Shown: positions 43,333 to 52,815, counted from the first letter of the stretch. The stretch is DNA of 64,000 bases from CBDFLD01 sp965249005 (GCA_965249005.1 CBDFLD010000013.1:124001-188000); one strand, 5' to 3'. The notes: generated by a model from the sequence alone, not told the origin. Translations and numbers: made by a program.

Positions 43333-44577
43333 CTAAGAGATATAGGTCCCGTTGATGTCGATATACTCATGACCCAGGTCGCACGACCATACCTTAGCGG
43401 ACTCCGCGCCCTGACCCAATGTTAACTTAATTGAAATCTTAGCTTTGCGTAGAAGCTTCTCCGCCCGGCGATGGTTAGCAGGGCTCCGTCGTCCCTTGGC
43501 ATAAACGGGTATTCCCCCAATCAGCAACGTCACGGCCTCGGGATCGAACTTCACCCCGCTCTGACCAGCTGCCGACAGAATCCGCCCCCAGTTCAGCTGT
43601 TGGCCGTACAATGCCGTTTTCACCAGGGACGAACGAGCCACACTCTTCCCGACCCTCCTCGCCTGGTCGAAGCTACGAGCCCCGTCAACGACAATCTCCA
43701 CGAACTTGCTCGCACCCTCACCGTCCCGGGCCACACTCGATGCCAGCTTCTCACAGACCGCGTACAGCCCCTCCTCGAAAAACTCCGCCGATCCTTTGTC
43801 GAAAGTGACGCCCGATGCCCCGTTGGCCATGAGAAAAACGGTATCATTGGTAGACGTATCGCCATCGATGGTCAGGCAATGGAACGTGCGATCCACGACT
43901 CTCCGGAAGATCGTGGTCATCAAGTCATAGGGAAGCCGAGCATCGGTCGTAATCACGGAGAGCATGGTAGCCATATCCGGATGGATCATGCCAGCCCCCT
44001 TGGCCATTCCCCCAATATACAGAGGCTTGCGCCTGACAGTCGCGCGAACCGATTCGACCTTTTCCCGCGTGTCTGTTGTCATGATGGCGTGGCTCGCAGA
44101 CCTCCCTCCTCGTCGCGAAAGTACGGCAGCGGCACTTCGAATCCCCTCCGTCATCTTTCGAACCGGCAATCGCGGCCCGATCACGCCCGTGCTCGCCATC
44201 AAGACGTCCTGGGGGCGCAGCCCAAGTGCCCGCGCCAGCGCCTCGGTACAGGTCCGTGCGTCCTCGAGTCCAGCCGCTCCGGTACAGGCATTGGCACATC
44301 CTGAATTCAACAGGATCGCGCAGTTTCGCCCTCTTTTCTTCCGAATCCTCTCTCGACTCAGAAGTACCGGTGCCGCCTGAACTTGGTTGCGAGTGAACAC
44401 TCCACAGGTCAGAGCATCCTTTGGCGTGAAAACAATTGCCAGGTCCAGCCCGGTCTTCTTTATTCCAGCGTGAATTCCGGCCGCAACAAATCCTTCGGCG
44501 GCTGTGATTCCACCGGCGACAGGCTGCCAACGGCCCTTCGGAATCGAGCGCCTGCCTCCGCGAGTGCGCTCGCTCAT
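43333..44577 (-). CDS. argJ: Bifunctional glutamate N-acetyltransferase / amino-acid acetyltransferase ArgJ
   Basis: The 414-residue ArgJ is made as a precursor that cleaves itself before the Thr in KGAGMIHPDMATMLSV, intact here. It moves acetyl from N-acetylornithine to glutamate, closing the arginine cycle. Other motifs are LNSGCANACTG and DGDTSTNDT. Whether it also uses acetyl-CoA cannot be read from sequence alone. It is the last gene of the arg operon and overlaps the ArgA-like gene by 4 bases. Confidence 0.96.
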   Translation of the reverse strand: MSERTRGGRRSIPKGRWQPVAGGITAAEGFVAAGIHAGIKKTGLDLAIVFTPKDALTCGVFTRNQVQAAPVLLSRERIRKKRGRNCAILLNSGCANACTGAAGLEDARTCTEALARALGLRPQDVLMASTGVIGPRLPVRKMTEGIRSAAAVLSRRGGRSASHAIMTTDTREKVESVRATVRRKPLYIGGMAKGAGMIHPDMATMLSVITTDARLPYDLMTTIFRRVVDRTFHCLTIDGDTSTNDTVFLMANGASGVTFDKGSAEFFEEGLYAVCEKLASSVARDGEGASKFVEIVVDGARSFDQARRVGKSVARSSLVKTALYGQQLNWGRILSAAGQSGVKFDPEAVTLLIGGIPVYAKGRRSPANHRRAEKLLRKAKISIKLTLGQGAESAKVWSCDLGHEYIDINGTYIS

Positions 44578-45086
44578 AGACTCAACTCCATGGCGACTTC
44601 ATCACACGCGTTGAATTTCGGGCAATGAAAGCACTCATTGTAGACCTTGAGCGGGATGGAGCCGTGAGCCACTTCTTTGAATTGAAACTTGGAAAAAAAC
44701 GACGCGACGTAGGTGAAGAGAAAAAGCCTTGCAACCCCTAGATCCCGGGCTTCTTGGACTAGCTGCCGAACCAGAAACGACCCGATTCCGTCGTGCGCTC
44801 GCTCCGGCGCGACCGCGATCGCCCTCAGCTCCGCCAGGTCCGCCCAGTAGATGTGCAGAGCCCCACAGCCGACAATCGCCTTGCAAGCAGGATCTACCAC
44901 GACGCTGTAGTCACGCAAGTTCTCGTAAAGCTGCAGCTGAGATTTCGGAAGCATCAACTCCCGCTCCGCGTAGTGGTTGATCAACCTGTACATCGACGCA
45001 ACATCGGGCAGCACGGCCTTCCGAATCACCAGTGCTGTGCGCGCCGCGCGTGACGATCCAGACTGAACCTCCAATCCCACATTCAT
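44574..45086 (-). CDS. argA: Short GNAT-type N-acetylglutamate synthase (ArgA-like)
   Basis: This 170-residue GNAT protein resembles the short ArgA class (as in Mycobacterium Rv2747). Features are the N-terminal IRKAVLPDVASMYRLINHYA, a LRAIAVAPERAHDGIGSFLV acetyl-CoA loop, and the C-terminal ECFHCPKFNACDEVAM cysteine motif typical of the class. It lacks the kinase-like domain of E. coli ArgA. It lies between argD and argJ with 4-base overlaps on both sides, so it probably supplies N-acetylglutamate from acetyl-CoA for the same operon. Confidence 0.88.
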   Translation of the reverse strand: MNVGLEVQSGSSRAARTALVIRKAVLPDVASMYRLINHYAERELMLPKSQLQLYENLRDYSVVVDPACKAIVGCGALHIYWADLAELRAIAVAPERAHDGIGSFLVRQLVQEARDLGVARLFLFTYVASFFSKFQFKEVAHGSIPLKVYNECFHCPKFNACDEVAMELSL

Positions 45087-46345
45087 TCGCTGACTCCCCT
45101 AGCGTGAGCGTCTTCGTTCTCTCCGACGTCATCGAGAACAGAATCCAGAATGCTAAGAAACTCATCGATCTGTTCCTGCGAGATAATTAGCGGTGGGAGC
45201 AGCCGGAGCACATTCTTCTTGGTAACGTTGGCGATGACTCCCCGATCGAGCAAGCAACTCACGATGTTGGCGGCACCGCCACGTATTTCGATGCCGACCA
45301 TGAGCCCGACCCCCCGCACCTCCTGAATGATGGGGTGTCTACGCATCAGTTCCTTGACACCTTCGAGCAGCCATTGCCCCGCCTGCCGGACGTGGTCCAA
45401 CAGTTTTTCTTCGTCTATGATGTCGAGGAACTCCAGTGCAAGCCGGCAGGCGAGCGGTCCCCCGCCAAAGGTGGTTCCATGCTGTCCGGGAGTGAGGCTC
45501 TCTGCAACCCGATCGTTTCCAAGAACCGCCCCCAAGGGGTACCCGGCGGCGAGCGACTTGGCCAGAGTGACCAGATCGGGCTGAATGCCGTAATGCTGGA
45601 ACGCAAAGAGTTCTCCCGTACGCCCCAGACCCGACTGGATCTCGTCCACAACGAGCAAAGCGTCGTACTCGCTGCAAAGCTCGCGCGCTGCCTTCATGAA
45701 ACCACGATCCAGCGGAATCACTCCGCCCTCTCCTTGAATGGGTTCCAGTACCAAAGCGCACGTACGAGCGCTGAAGGCTTCTCGAAGCAATGCGGGAGAC
45801 GTGGGGTCGACGAACGTCACTCCCGGCACCAGGGGGCGAAACGGAGCTTGATACTCCTCTTGAGGAGTGAGACTCAGCGCTCCGAATGTTCTGCCATGAA
45901 ACGCGTTCTCCAAAGCCAGAATCTCTGTTTTGTTTTCCAAACCCTTGCTTCTCGGAAATGCTCGTGCGATCTTCAGCGCAGCCTCCATTGCCTCCGCGCC
46001 GCTATTCGTAAAAAAGACACGGCTCATTCCCGATAGATTTGCGAGTCGCCTGGCGAGCAGGCCCTGGTATGGATGATAGAAAAGGTTCGAGCAATGGATC
46101 AGCTTCTGAGCTTGATCCACCACCGTCCGCACGATCCGAGGGTGGTTGTAGCCCAGCGCGTTGACGGCAATACCGGCAAGGAAGTCCAAATACCTCTTGC
46201 CCTGAACGTCAACTACATAGGCCCCATCTCCCCGCACTGGAAAAAGATCAAAGCGCCTATAGGTTTGAAACAGGTAGTCTCGCTCCAGTGTGCGTATCCT
46301 CTCGGGTTCCCATCGATCGTCCAACATGTTACTTGGCTTCGCCAT
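45083..46345 (-). CDS. argD: Acetylornithine aminotransferase
   Basis: This class III PLP aminotransferase of 420 residues shows NSGAEAMEAALKIAR, the cofactor Asp in VVDEIQSGLGRTG and the Schiff-base Lys in LVTLAKSLAAGYPLGAV. It converts N-acetylglutamate semialdehyde to N-acetylornithine. An extended N-terminus (about 20 residues before TYRRFD) and a charged C-terminal tail make it a little longer than usual. It overlaps argB by 17 bases and argA by 4. Confidence 0.95.
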   Translation of the reverse strand: MAKPSNMLDDRWEPERIRTLERDYLFQTYRRFDLFPVRGDGAYVVDVQGKRYLDFLAGIAVNALGYNHPRIVRTVVDQAQKLIHCSNLFYHPYQGLLARRLANLSGMSRVFFTNSGAEAMEAALKIARAFPRSKGLENKTEILALENAFHGRTFGALSLTPQEEYQAPFRPLVPGVTFVDPTSPALLREAFSARTCALVLEPIQGEGGVIPLDRGFMKAARELCSEYDALLVVDEIQSGLGRTGELFAFQHYGIQPDLVTLAKSLAAGYPLGAVLGNDRVAESLTPGQHGTTFGGGPLACRLALEFLDIIDEEKLLDHVRQAGQWLLEGVKELMRRHPIIQEVRGVGLMVGIEIRGGAANIVSCLLDRGVIANVTKKNVLRLLPPLIISQEQIDEFLSILDSVLDDVGENEDAHARGVSE

Positions 46346-47120
46346 ACACCAAAGTTCCTTCCTGTAAGACTCCTTCCGTGAGTCGACTCAAGATGCCGGG
46401 GCTGTTTCCGGGGAGAATATATGCCTTCGGAACACCACGGCTCAGGGCCTCCATGCACGACTGGAGCTTGGGTAGCATACCTCCGGAGATCACCCCGGCA
46501 CTTCGGAGCTCATCGAATTCGCTCCCAGTAATGGAGGCTCGCACCATGCCTTTCGAATCCATGACCCCCGGGACATCGGTCAGGTAGGCAACCCCATCAC
46601 ACTTCGCACCCCAGGCGCAGGCGGCGGACATTTGGTCCGCATTGACGTTGCATAGGTCAGACCCAGATCCCAGCCCGATGCTCGAGACGACCGGCAAGAT
46701 TCTATGGGCCAGCAGGAGATCAAAGAGTGACGGGTCCACGTCGATTGGCTTTCCCACAAATCCCAACGAATGCCCGCTCGCTCGAACCGGTTCACAGTGA
46801 ACTGCAGCCCCATCGGCCCCGCACAGACCGGCGGAACGGACTTGCAGCGCCGCCAACTGAGCGACGAGGCCCTTGTTCAACTGTCCCGCCAAAACCATCA
46901 ACGCGACCTCGAGGGTCTTTTCGTCGGTAACCCTGAGTCCATCGACGAATCGGGAGGGAACCCCTAGCTGCTCGAGCCGCGAGCTCAGGCTCCGCCCTCC
47001 CCCATGAACAAGAATCACCTCATGTCCTGTGCGCCAGAGCTTCGACACTTGATCCAGCACGTCTCCTCGCACAGACGCATCTTCCAAAAGGCTTCCGCCG
47101 AGCTTAATCGTAAGTCGCAA
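46329..47120 (-). CDS. argB: Acetylglutamate kinase
   Basis: The 263-residue amino-acid kinase fold begins LTIKLGGSLLED, followed by ILVHGGG (substrate loop), GLCGADGAAVHCEP and the late AYLTDVPGVMDSKG and SGGMLPKLQSCMEAL. The N-terminal helix associated with arginine-inhibited hexamers is absent (the protein starts directly at the first strand), which suggests a dimeric, arginine-insensitive enzyme. It overlaps argC and argD by 17 bases each. Confidence 0.94.
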   Translation of the reverse strand: MRLTIKLGGSLLEDASVRGDVLDQVSKLWRTGHEVILVHGGGRSLSSRLEQLGVPSRFVDGLRVTDEKTLEVALMVLAGQLNKGLVAQLAALQVRSAGLCGADGAAVHCEPVRASGHSLGFVGKPIDVDPSLFDLLLAHRILPVVSSIGLGSGSDLCNVNADQMSAACAWGAKCDGVAYLTDVPGVMDSKGMVRASITGSEFDELRSAGVISGGMLPKLQSCMEALSRGVPKAYILPGNSPGILSRLTEGVLQEGTLVYGEAK

Positions 47121-48156
47121 CCTGCTGCCTCCCCGCCAGCCCTATGTCGGGCGCCCAGCCGTTCATGATGTTCACGTTCTGGATCGCCTGGCCCGCTGCG
47201 CCTTTCATTAGATTATCCAGAACCGAGTAAAACACAGCGGTTCTTCCATCCGGCAGTAGCGTCCAGCCAATATCGCAGAAGTTCGTGCCAACCACGGCGC
47301 GTAGTTCGGGAAGACCATTTGCGCCGAGAAGCCGGACGAAGGGCTCGTCATGATAGCAAGCAGAAAACAGCTGCTCTAGCTCTTGCCCCCCGATGCTCCG
47401 GTTGAACCGGACATAGATAGTCGAGAAAATACCGCGATTGACCGGGAGCAGATGAGGGACAAACAAGAATTTTTTTTCCTTCCAACCCAGTTCCTGACAC
47501 ATCTCCGGCAAATGCCGGTGCGTGATGGGACTGTAGGAACGAAAGTTCTCGGACACCTCTCCGAACATCAAACTGGCGCTCGTGCTTCGGCCTGCGCCAG
47601 TGACGCCGGACTTGGAATCACAAACGATGTCGCACTCGGGGTCGAGCATTCCGCCATGCATCAATGGCTTGGCAGGCAGCAATAGCGACGTCGGATAGCA
47701 CCCCGGATTGGCGAGCAGCCGGGCAGCGACAATACTCTCCCGATTCCATTCCGGGAGCCCGTACACGGCGCTACGCAGCAGGGCTTCCTTTTTGTGTTCG
47801 AACCCATACCATCTCGGGTAACTGGATGGGTCTTTCAATCGAAAGGCGCCGCTGAGGTCCACAACCCGCATTCCCTTACCGAGAAGCGAAGGCACCAGTG
47901 CGAGAGATACCTCATGCGGCGTACAAAGAAACACCGTGTCTACATGAAGCTGCTCGACACGCTCAGGACTCATGGGTTTGCACTTGAGCGCCGTTAACCC
48001 GAGCAGTTGCGAATGCACCTGCTCGAGAGGAGCTTCTTTCCGCTGCTCCGACGCCATTACATGTGTGCACTCCAGATGGGGATGCTTCAGGATCAGCTTC
48101 GTCAGCTCCAGCCCCGAGTACCCCGTAACGCCAATCACAGCTACCTGTATCTTCAT
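47104..48156 (-). CDS. argC: N-acetyl-gamma-glutamyl-phosphate reductase
   Basis: At 350 residues, ArgC has the N-terminal nucleotide-binding motif VIGVTGYSGLELTKL and catalytic Cys in NPGCYPTSLLL. KSGVTGAGRS and HRHLPEMCQEL, with a substrate-binding His, follow. It reduces N-acetylglutamyl phosphate with NADPH. It overlaps argR by 4 bases and argB by 17. Confidence 0.97.
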   Translation of the reverse strand: MKIQVAVIGVTGYSGLELTKLILKHPHLECTHVMASEQRKEAPLEQVHSQLLGLTALKCKPMSPERVEQLHVDTVFLCTPHEVSLALVPSLLGKGMRVVDLSGAFRLKDPSSYPRWYGFEHKKEALLRSAVYGLPEWNRESIVAARLLANPGCYPTSLLLPAKPLMHGGMLDPECDIVCDSKSGVTGAGRSTSASLMFGEVSENFRSYSPITHRHLPEMCQELGWKEKKFLFVPHLLPVNRGIFSTIYVRFNRSIGGQELEQLFSACYHDEPFVRLLGANGLPELRAVVGTNFCDIGWTLLPDGRTAVFYSVLDNLMKGAAGQAIQNVNIMNGWAPDIGLAGRQQVATYD

Positions 48157-48590
48157 GTCAAAACAGCCTTGATTCGACGCAGTACCCTCTTCCCCAGTCG
48201 GGAGCTGCGGAGCAATACGAAGACGGTGTCGTCACCCGCTACGGTTCCCAGAATCTCCGGCCAATCGACGCTATCGAGCATCACCCCGAGCGAATGGGCG
48301 TTTCCAGGCGATGTCCGAATCATCACGATGTTGCCGGAGACGCCACTATCGATGATTCGCAAACGAAAGCTGCCTCCCAGCGCCGCCGATGGCGAATCCG
48401 TCATATCCTGAGTGCGTTGGTACAAACCTCGAACCTTTACCAGGCCTAGCTCGCGAATATCGCGGGACAATGTCGACTGCGCGACCGGAATCCCATTCTC
48501 TTCCAAACGCTCCGACAACGCCCGTTGGCTCGAGACCTGCTCATTGTGAACCCATTCTAGAATCTTGCTCTGACGAAATGCCTTGGTCAT
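48153..48590 (-). CDS. argR: Arginine repressor
   Basis: The 145-residue repressor has an N-terminal winged helix-turn-helix (SQRALSERLEENG and STLSRDIRELGLVKV) and a C-terminal hexamerisation/arginine-binding domain with GTVAGDDTVFVLL. It is the first gene of the arg operon. Two ARG boxes touch its start codon, so autorepression by arginine is expected. No Shine-Dalgarno fits between box and ATG, pointing to a leaderless or very short-leader transcript. Confidence 0.96.
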   Translation of the reverse strand: MTKAFRQSKILEWVHNEQVSSQRALSERLEENGIPVAQSTLSRDIRELGLVKVRGLYQRTQDMTDSPSAALGGSFRLRIIDSGVSGNIVMIRTSPGNAHSLGVMLDSVDWPEILGTVAGDDTVFVLLRSSRLGKRVLRRIKAVLT

Positions 48591-48592
48591 CG

Positions 48593-48631
48593 GATGAATA
48601 TATATACATCACAATACATAATTATGCAATC
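48593..48631. promoter_or_regulatory. Tandem ARG boxes with overlapping promoter of argR-C-B-D-A-J
   Basis: Two 18-bp near-palindromes, gatgaatatatatacatc (48593-48610) and atacataattatgcaatc (48614-48631), are separated by 3 bp, the spacing of E. coli ArgR operators. On the minus strand TTGCAT (48624-48629), 17 bases and TATATA (48601-48606) form a promoter fully inside the boxes, with the start codon only about 11 bases after the -10. Confidence 0.82.
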
Positions 48632-48671
48632 CTGAAGGGCGACAGGCAAGCAAACACTTTACCGCCCAGGT

Positions 48672-50276
48672 CTAGGCAAGCCGAACTCGATGGACTTTGA
48701 GAACTTGCGGAAGCGCTCGGATCTTATCCAGGACCTCGTCCTGGATAGCTGAATCCACGCTCACAATACCCACGGCCTCGGTGCTCTTCTCGCTTCTTCC
48801 CAAGGCAAAATTGGCAATATTGATCTGACTGTTTCCGAGTATCGTTCCGACCTGGCCGATCACGCCAGGGATATCCGAGTTTCTGATGAGGAGCATGTCT
48901 GTGGCCAGCGGGGCATCCACGTCGATACCGTCCACCGAGACAATGTGGAGATGGTCCTCGTGGAGCACCGTCCCTTCAACCCACTCTTCCCCCGCGCTCG
49001 TCATGAGCTTCACGGACAAAAGGTTGCTGTAACTGCGATGCCGCGCGCTCCGAGTTTCCGAAAAGTGAAGACCACGCTCCTTTGCGGTATCCAGGACGTT
49101 GACGAGAGACACGCCGCCCTCGAAAATGGGCCGCAACACACCTACCAGAATGGAATTGCAAATCAGTGAGGTATTGATTTCCGCGAGCTCGCCATAGTAT
49201 CGCACCGTGACCTCTTCCGTTCGACCGCTCGACACCTGGCTCAGAAACATCCCCAGATGCTCACCCAATTTCAAGTACGGTGCGATCTTTCGGTACTCGG
49301 ATAGCGAAATCGCCGGAAAGTTCACCGCGTTTCGCACGATGCCATCGCGAAAGTAATCTCTGATTTGCAATGCAATGTCGACTCCGACCTTCTCCTGCGC
49401 CTCGGTCGTCGACGCCCCAATGTGAGGTGTAGCCACGACCATGGGTAATTGCACGAGCTCAGCATTGACCGCCGGTTCGTTCATGAACACATCTAAACCA
49501 GCCCCGGCAATCCGCCCAGATTGGAGTGCTTCCAGCAGCGCAGCCTCATCCACCAATTCCCCTCTTGCGGCATTGACGAGAAAGGCCCCCGGCTTCATGA
49601 ACTGGAGAGCCTGTCTGTCGATGATCCGGGTCGTTGATTCGGTAAGCGGCGCGTGGAGAGAAACGATATCGGAGTGCGAGAGTAGACTCTCCAGCGATGT
49701 CAATCCGACGTCCATCTCGTCCGCAACGGAATCCAATACATACGGATCGAAAATCAGAACCTTCATATTGAAGCTGAGCGCCCGCTTGGCCACCTCGCGC
49801 CCGATCTTTCCGAACCCTACGATTCCCAAAGTTTTGTCATTCAGCTCTGATCCGACGAAGCTCTGCCTATCCCACCGTCCTTGTTTCAAGGCTTGGTCGG
49901 CCCTTGTAATGCATCGCACGGCAGCCAACATGAGTCCCATTGCGTGCTCCGCTGCGCTGACACTATTTCCGAACGGAGTGTTCATCACGATGATTCCACG
50001 CCGCGTGGCAGCTCCCACATCGATGTTGTCGACTCCCGTCCCCGGTCTTCCGACTAGCTTCAGCCTCGGGGCCTGTTCCATCAAGGCAAGATCTACCTCC
50101 GTCTTGCTCCGGACAACCAACACGTCGGCCTTGTGGAGCAACTCTTGCAGCCGACCGGGCTCATGCTCGTAGTACTCGATTACATCGAATTCCGGTTGCT
50201 CGCGTAGAACCGAAACGCCGGCCGGAGATACCTTTTCAAGCATCAGGACTACCGTGGCTTGCTTCTGGGGCTCCAT
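48672..50276 (-). CDS. serA: D-3-phosphoglycerate dehydrogenase
   Basis: This long-form SerA of 534 residues has a substrate-binding start and an NAD domain with LGIVGFGKIGREVAKRA. The catalytic Arg lies in AARGELVDE, with Glu and His in the region ending MVVATPHIGAS. An allosteric substrate-binding domain (about residues 310-450) and a C-terminal ACT domain (from about 455) follow. It begins serine synthesis, and serine feedback through ACT is likely. No strong ribosome site precedes ATG 50276; ATG codon 12 is an alternative. Confidence 0.96.
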   Translation of the reverse strand: MEPQKQATVVLMLEKVSPAGVSVLREQPEFDVIEYYEHEPGRLQELLHKADVLVVRSKTEVDLALMEQAPRLKLVGRPGTGVDNIDVGAATRRGIIVMNTPFGNSVSAAEHAMGLMLAAVRCITRADQALKQGRWDRQSFVGSELNDKTLGIVGFGKIGREVAKRALSFNMKVLIFDPYVLDSVADEMDVGLTSLESLLSHSDIVSLHAPLTESTTRIIDRQALQFMKPGAFLVNAARGELVDEAALLEALQSGRIAGAGLDVFMNEPAVNAELVQLPMVVATPHIGASTTEAQEKVGVDIALQIRDYFRDGIVRNAVNFPAISLSEYRKIAPYLKLGEHLGMFLSQVSSGRTEEVTVRYYGELAEINTSLICNSILVGVLRPIFEGGVSLVNVLDTAKERGLHFSETRSARHRSYSNLLSVKLMTSAGEEWVEGTVLHEDHLHIVSVDGIDVDAPLATDMLLIRNSDIPGVIGQVGTILGNSQINIANFALGRSEKSTEAVGIVSVDSAIQDEVLDKIRALPQVLKVHRVRLA

Positions 50277-50375
50277 AAACGACGCTCACGCCAACAAGGA
50301 AAGTTCCCACCGGGCACGACACAACACGCCGAACCGATGATTCATCCTGAATTCATGCATTCGTAGGAGTACGTG

Positions 50376-50384
50376 AGTATAGCA
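50376..50384 (-). promoter_or_regulatory. Candidate extended -10 promoter of serA
   Basis: The minus strand reads TGCTATACT about 100 bases upstream of serA. The extended -10 TGn-TATACT is good but the -35 is weak. The 214-base interval 50277-50490 is divergent between serA and waaA. On the plus strand TACAAT near 50452 could serve waaA. Confidence 0.4.
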
Positions 50385-50490
50385 CAACCGATGGGCACGA
50401 TCGTGAGACTCCATGGAGTCCCCCATGGCCCGTTGAGGTACAATGGGACGGGCAGAAGAAAAACACCGATGTTGAGGGCACAGCCGCAAG

Positions 50491-51768
50491 ATGTACTGGA
50501 TCTATTCGCTTCTCTTTTCCCTTGCGATTCTAGTGAGTCTCCCGTATTGGGTTTTCCGTGCCGTCAGGGATCGCGCCTACGCCCGAAGCTTCGCGCAAAG
50601 AATCGGGGCGAGGCTGCCAGCCAAGACCGAGGACAGACCGCTTTGGATTCACTCAGTGTCGGTCGGTGAGACGCTGGCCGCGCGAGCGCTCATATCGGCG
50701 ATCCACGAGCACGAACCGCACCTTCCCATTCTGCTATCTACCGTTACCCCAACCGGACAATCGGTCGCGCAGAGAGAACTAGGGCGTGTCGCCTCGACTT
50801 TCTACTTCCCGTTCGATTGGCAATTCAGTGTTCGTCGCTTCTTGAGGCGAATTGAGCCGCGCGCCGTCGTCTTGCTGGAATCGGAACTGTGGCCCAATTT
50901 CCTGCGTCTTTGCTCTCGCCGGAAAATCCCTGTCTTCGTCGCAAACGGCCGTGTTTCGACCCGCTCTCTGCAGAGGTACCGCCGCGCTCGCTGGTGGGCC
51001 CGACGGCTATTGGGCGGCGTCGACATAATTGCAGCTCAATCGGCGGAGGACCGCAGGCGTTTCATCGAACTCGGGGCTACCGCAGAAAGGGTGTCCGTTA
51101 CCGGAAACCTGAAGTTCGATCTTGGGGTTCCATCCATTCAACTCGACTCGCCGGTCTTGTCGGCCATCCGCTCCCGCCTTTCCTTGAACATCGAAACTCC
51201 CTGCATCGTAATCGGAAGCAGTATGGTGGGAGAAGAAGGTATCTTTTTATCCGCCTATCAAAGGGTACTGGACAGGATTCCGGAGGTGCGGCTCATACTC
51301 GCTCCGCGCCACCCGTCGCGATTCCAAAAGGTGGCGTCTCTCCTCGCGGATTCGGGACTTTCCTATGGACGTAGAACCGATCTGACGGACGAAGCAGGAG
51401 GGCCGACAAAAATCCTTCTCCTGGATACGATGGGAGAGTTGAGACTCGTGTATGCACTCGCGTCCGTTGCGGTGATTGGTGGCAGCTTCTCATCGCACGG
51501 CGGACACAACTTCCTGGAACCGGCGGCTCTCGGCAAAGCGATCGTTTTTGGTCCCGACATGTCCAATTTTCTCGAGATCGCTCGCCTCTTCATTCATGAA
51601 CACGCCGCAAAGAGGTCCATGGTCGATACACTGGCGCAGGACTTGATTCAACTTCTCACAAATCCTAAGGAAAGAAGTGCGCTGGGCGAGAGAGCAGAAC
51701 ATCTTTATCGCCAGAATCAGGGAGCCGCCGCAAACACAGTTCGCTTGTTAATGCCCAGGATCGTTTGA
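50491..51768 (+). CDS. waaA: 3-deoxy-D-manno-octulosonic acid transferase (Kdo transferase)
   Basis: The 425-residue GT30 enzyme has one N-terminal membrane helix. The signature LWIHSVSVGE is followed by LSTVTPTGQSVAQ, FVANGRVSTRS and a late GGSFSSHGGHNFLEPAALG, the family C-terminal motif. It adds Kdo from CMP-Kdo to lipid IV-A. Number of Kdo units added cannot be read from sequence. It is the first gene of the plus-strand LPS core cluster; lpxK begins 3 bases later. Confidence 0.96.
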   Translation: MYWIYSLLFSLAILVSLPYWVFRAVRDRAYARSFAQRIGARLPAKTEDRPLWIHSVSVGETLAARALISAIHEHEPHLPILLSTVTPTGQSVAQRELGRVASTFYFPFDWQFSVRRFLRRIEPRAVVLLESELWPNFLRLCSRRKIPVFVANGRVSTRSLQRYRRARWWARRLLGGVDIIAAQSAEDRRRFIELGATAERVSVTGNLKFDLGVPSIQLDSPVLSAIRSRLSLNIETPCIVIGSSMVGEEGIFLSAYQRVLDRIPEVRLILAPRHPSRFQKVASLLADSGLSYGRRTDLTDEAGGPTKILLLDTMGELRLVYALASVAVIGGSFSSHGGHNFLEPAALGKAIVFGPDMSNFLEIARLFIHEHAAKRSMVDTLAQDLIQLLTNPKERSALGERAEHLYRQNQGAAANTVRLLMPRIV

Positions 51769-51771
51769 GAC

Positions 51772-52815
51772 ATGAGTTTACTTGCGCCCGCCGCCTGGGT
51801 TTATCAGGCGGCGGTCCAGATTCGAAACGCGCTCTATACTCGAGGTTGGGCGCGGTCTTTCTCCCTCCCCCAGCCCGTCATCAGCGTCGGCAATTTGACC
51901 CTAGGCGGTTCCGGTAAAACGCCTCTGGTGATATATATCGCGGAGATCCTAGAGCAGCTTGGCTATGTCCCCGCGGTGCTGAGCCGCGGTTATGGCCGGG
52001 ATCAAACCTATCACTCCCACGTGCTGTCTCCTCGAGACCCGCGTGCGACGCCGGCGGCTATGGTAGGGGACGAGCCGAGCTTGATTCGCCGGGCTGTTCC
52101 GGGGGCGTGGGTCGGCGTCTCCGCGGATCGCGGCAAGGTCGGCAACGAAATTGCCGGGCGGGAGAGCCGAGCCGTCTTCGTCCTGGACGATGGTTTTCAA
52201 CATCGACGCCTGAATCGGGATTTTGACATCGTGATGATCGACTCGACCCAACCTTTCCTTCACAACCGGATCGTTCCTTCGGGAACCCTCCGAGAGCCCC
52301 TCGAAGCGCTCCGTCGCGCCGACTGCATCGTTCTCAATCTCGGAAGGGTCGATCCGGAGGCATCATCCCTCGAAGGGGAGATTCTTAGGATTCACCCGTC
52401 CGCCGAGCTCTTTCGATGCCATCAGCAAATCCGCAAGCTCGTCTCGATTTCAGAGTGGCGAAAGAATCCTCATTCTTGCAGTGAGGGAGCACGAGTGCGG
52501 TCCGCCCACGTCGTGGCGGCAATCGGAAACCCCCAGAGATTTCTCCGGAGCCTGCAATCGTTGGAAATCGCTCTGGTGGGAACATCGTTCTTTAGGGACC
52601 ATCGCCGACTTGGCCCGTCGGACTGGGCTAGTTGCGTTCGCGCGGCGCAGGATCGGGGCGCTGATGCTCTCATTACTACTGAAAAGGACGCCATCAAGCT
52701 GACCCAAGAGCTCGACTATCCGCTGCTCGTTGCCGTTCAATCGACGGAGATCCTCGAAGAACCCCGATTTACGCAAGCGATCGAGCGCTATCTGGGCGGA
52801 GGCAATCATGAATGA
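51772..52815 (+). CDS. lpxK: Tetraacyldisaccharide 4'-kinase
   Basis: This 347-residue LpxK shows the P-loop GNLTLGGSGKTPLVI, then LSRGYGRD and VFVLDDGFQHRRLNRDFDIVMID, with the catalytic Asp in the DDGFQH motif. It phosphorylates the 4' position of the lipid A disaccharide at the inner membrane. The end overlaps waaF by 8 bases. Its coupling to waaA matches the order of lipid A assembly. Confidence 0.96.
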   Translation: MSLLAPAAWVYQAAVQIRNALYTRGWARSFSLPQPVISVGNLTLGGSGKTPLVIYIAEILEQLGYVPAVLSRGYGRDQTYHSHVLSPRDPRATPAAMVGDEPSLIRRAVPGAWVGVSADRGKVGNEIAGRESRAVFVLDDGFQHRRLNRDFDIVMIDSTQPFLHNRIVPSGTLREPLEALRRADCIVLNLGRVDPEASSLEGEILRIHPSAELFRCHQQIRKLVSISEWRKNPHSCSEGARVRSAHVVAAIGNPQRFLRSLQSLEIALVGTSFFRDHRRLGPSDWASCVRAAQDRGADALITTEKDAIKLTQELDYPLLVAVQSTEILEEPRFTQAIERYLGGGNHE

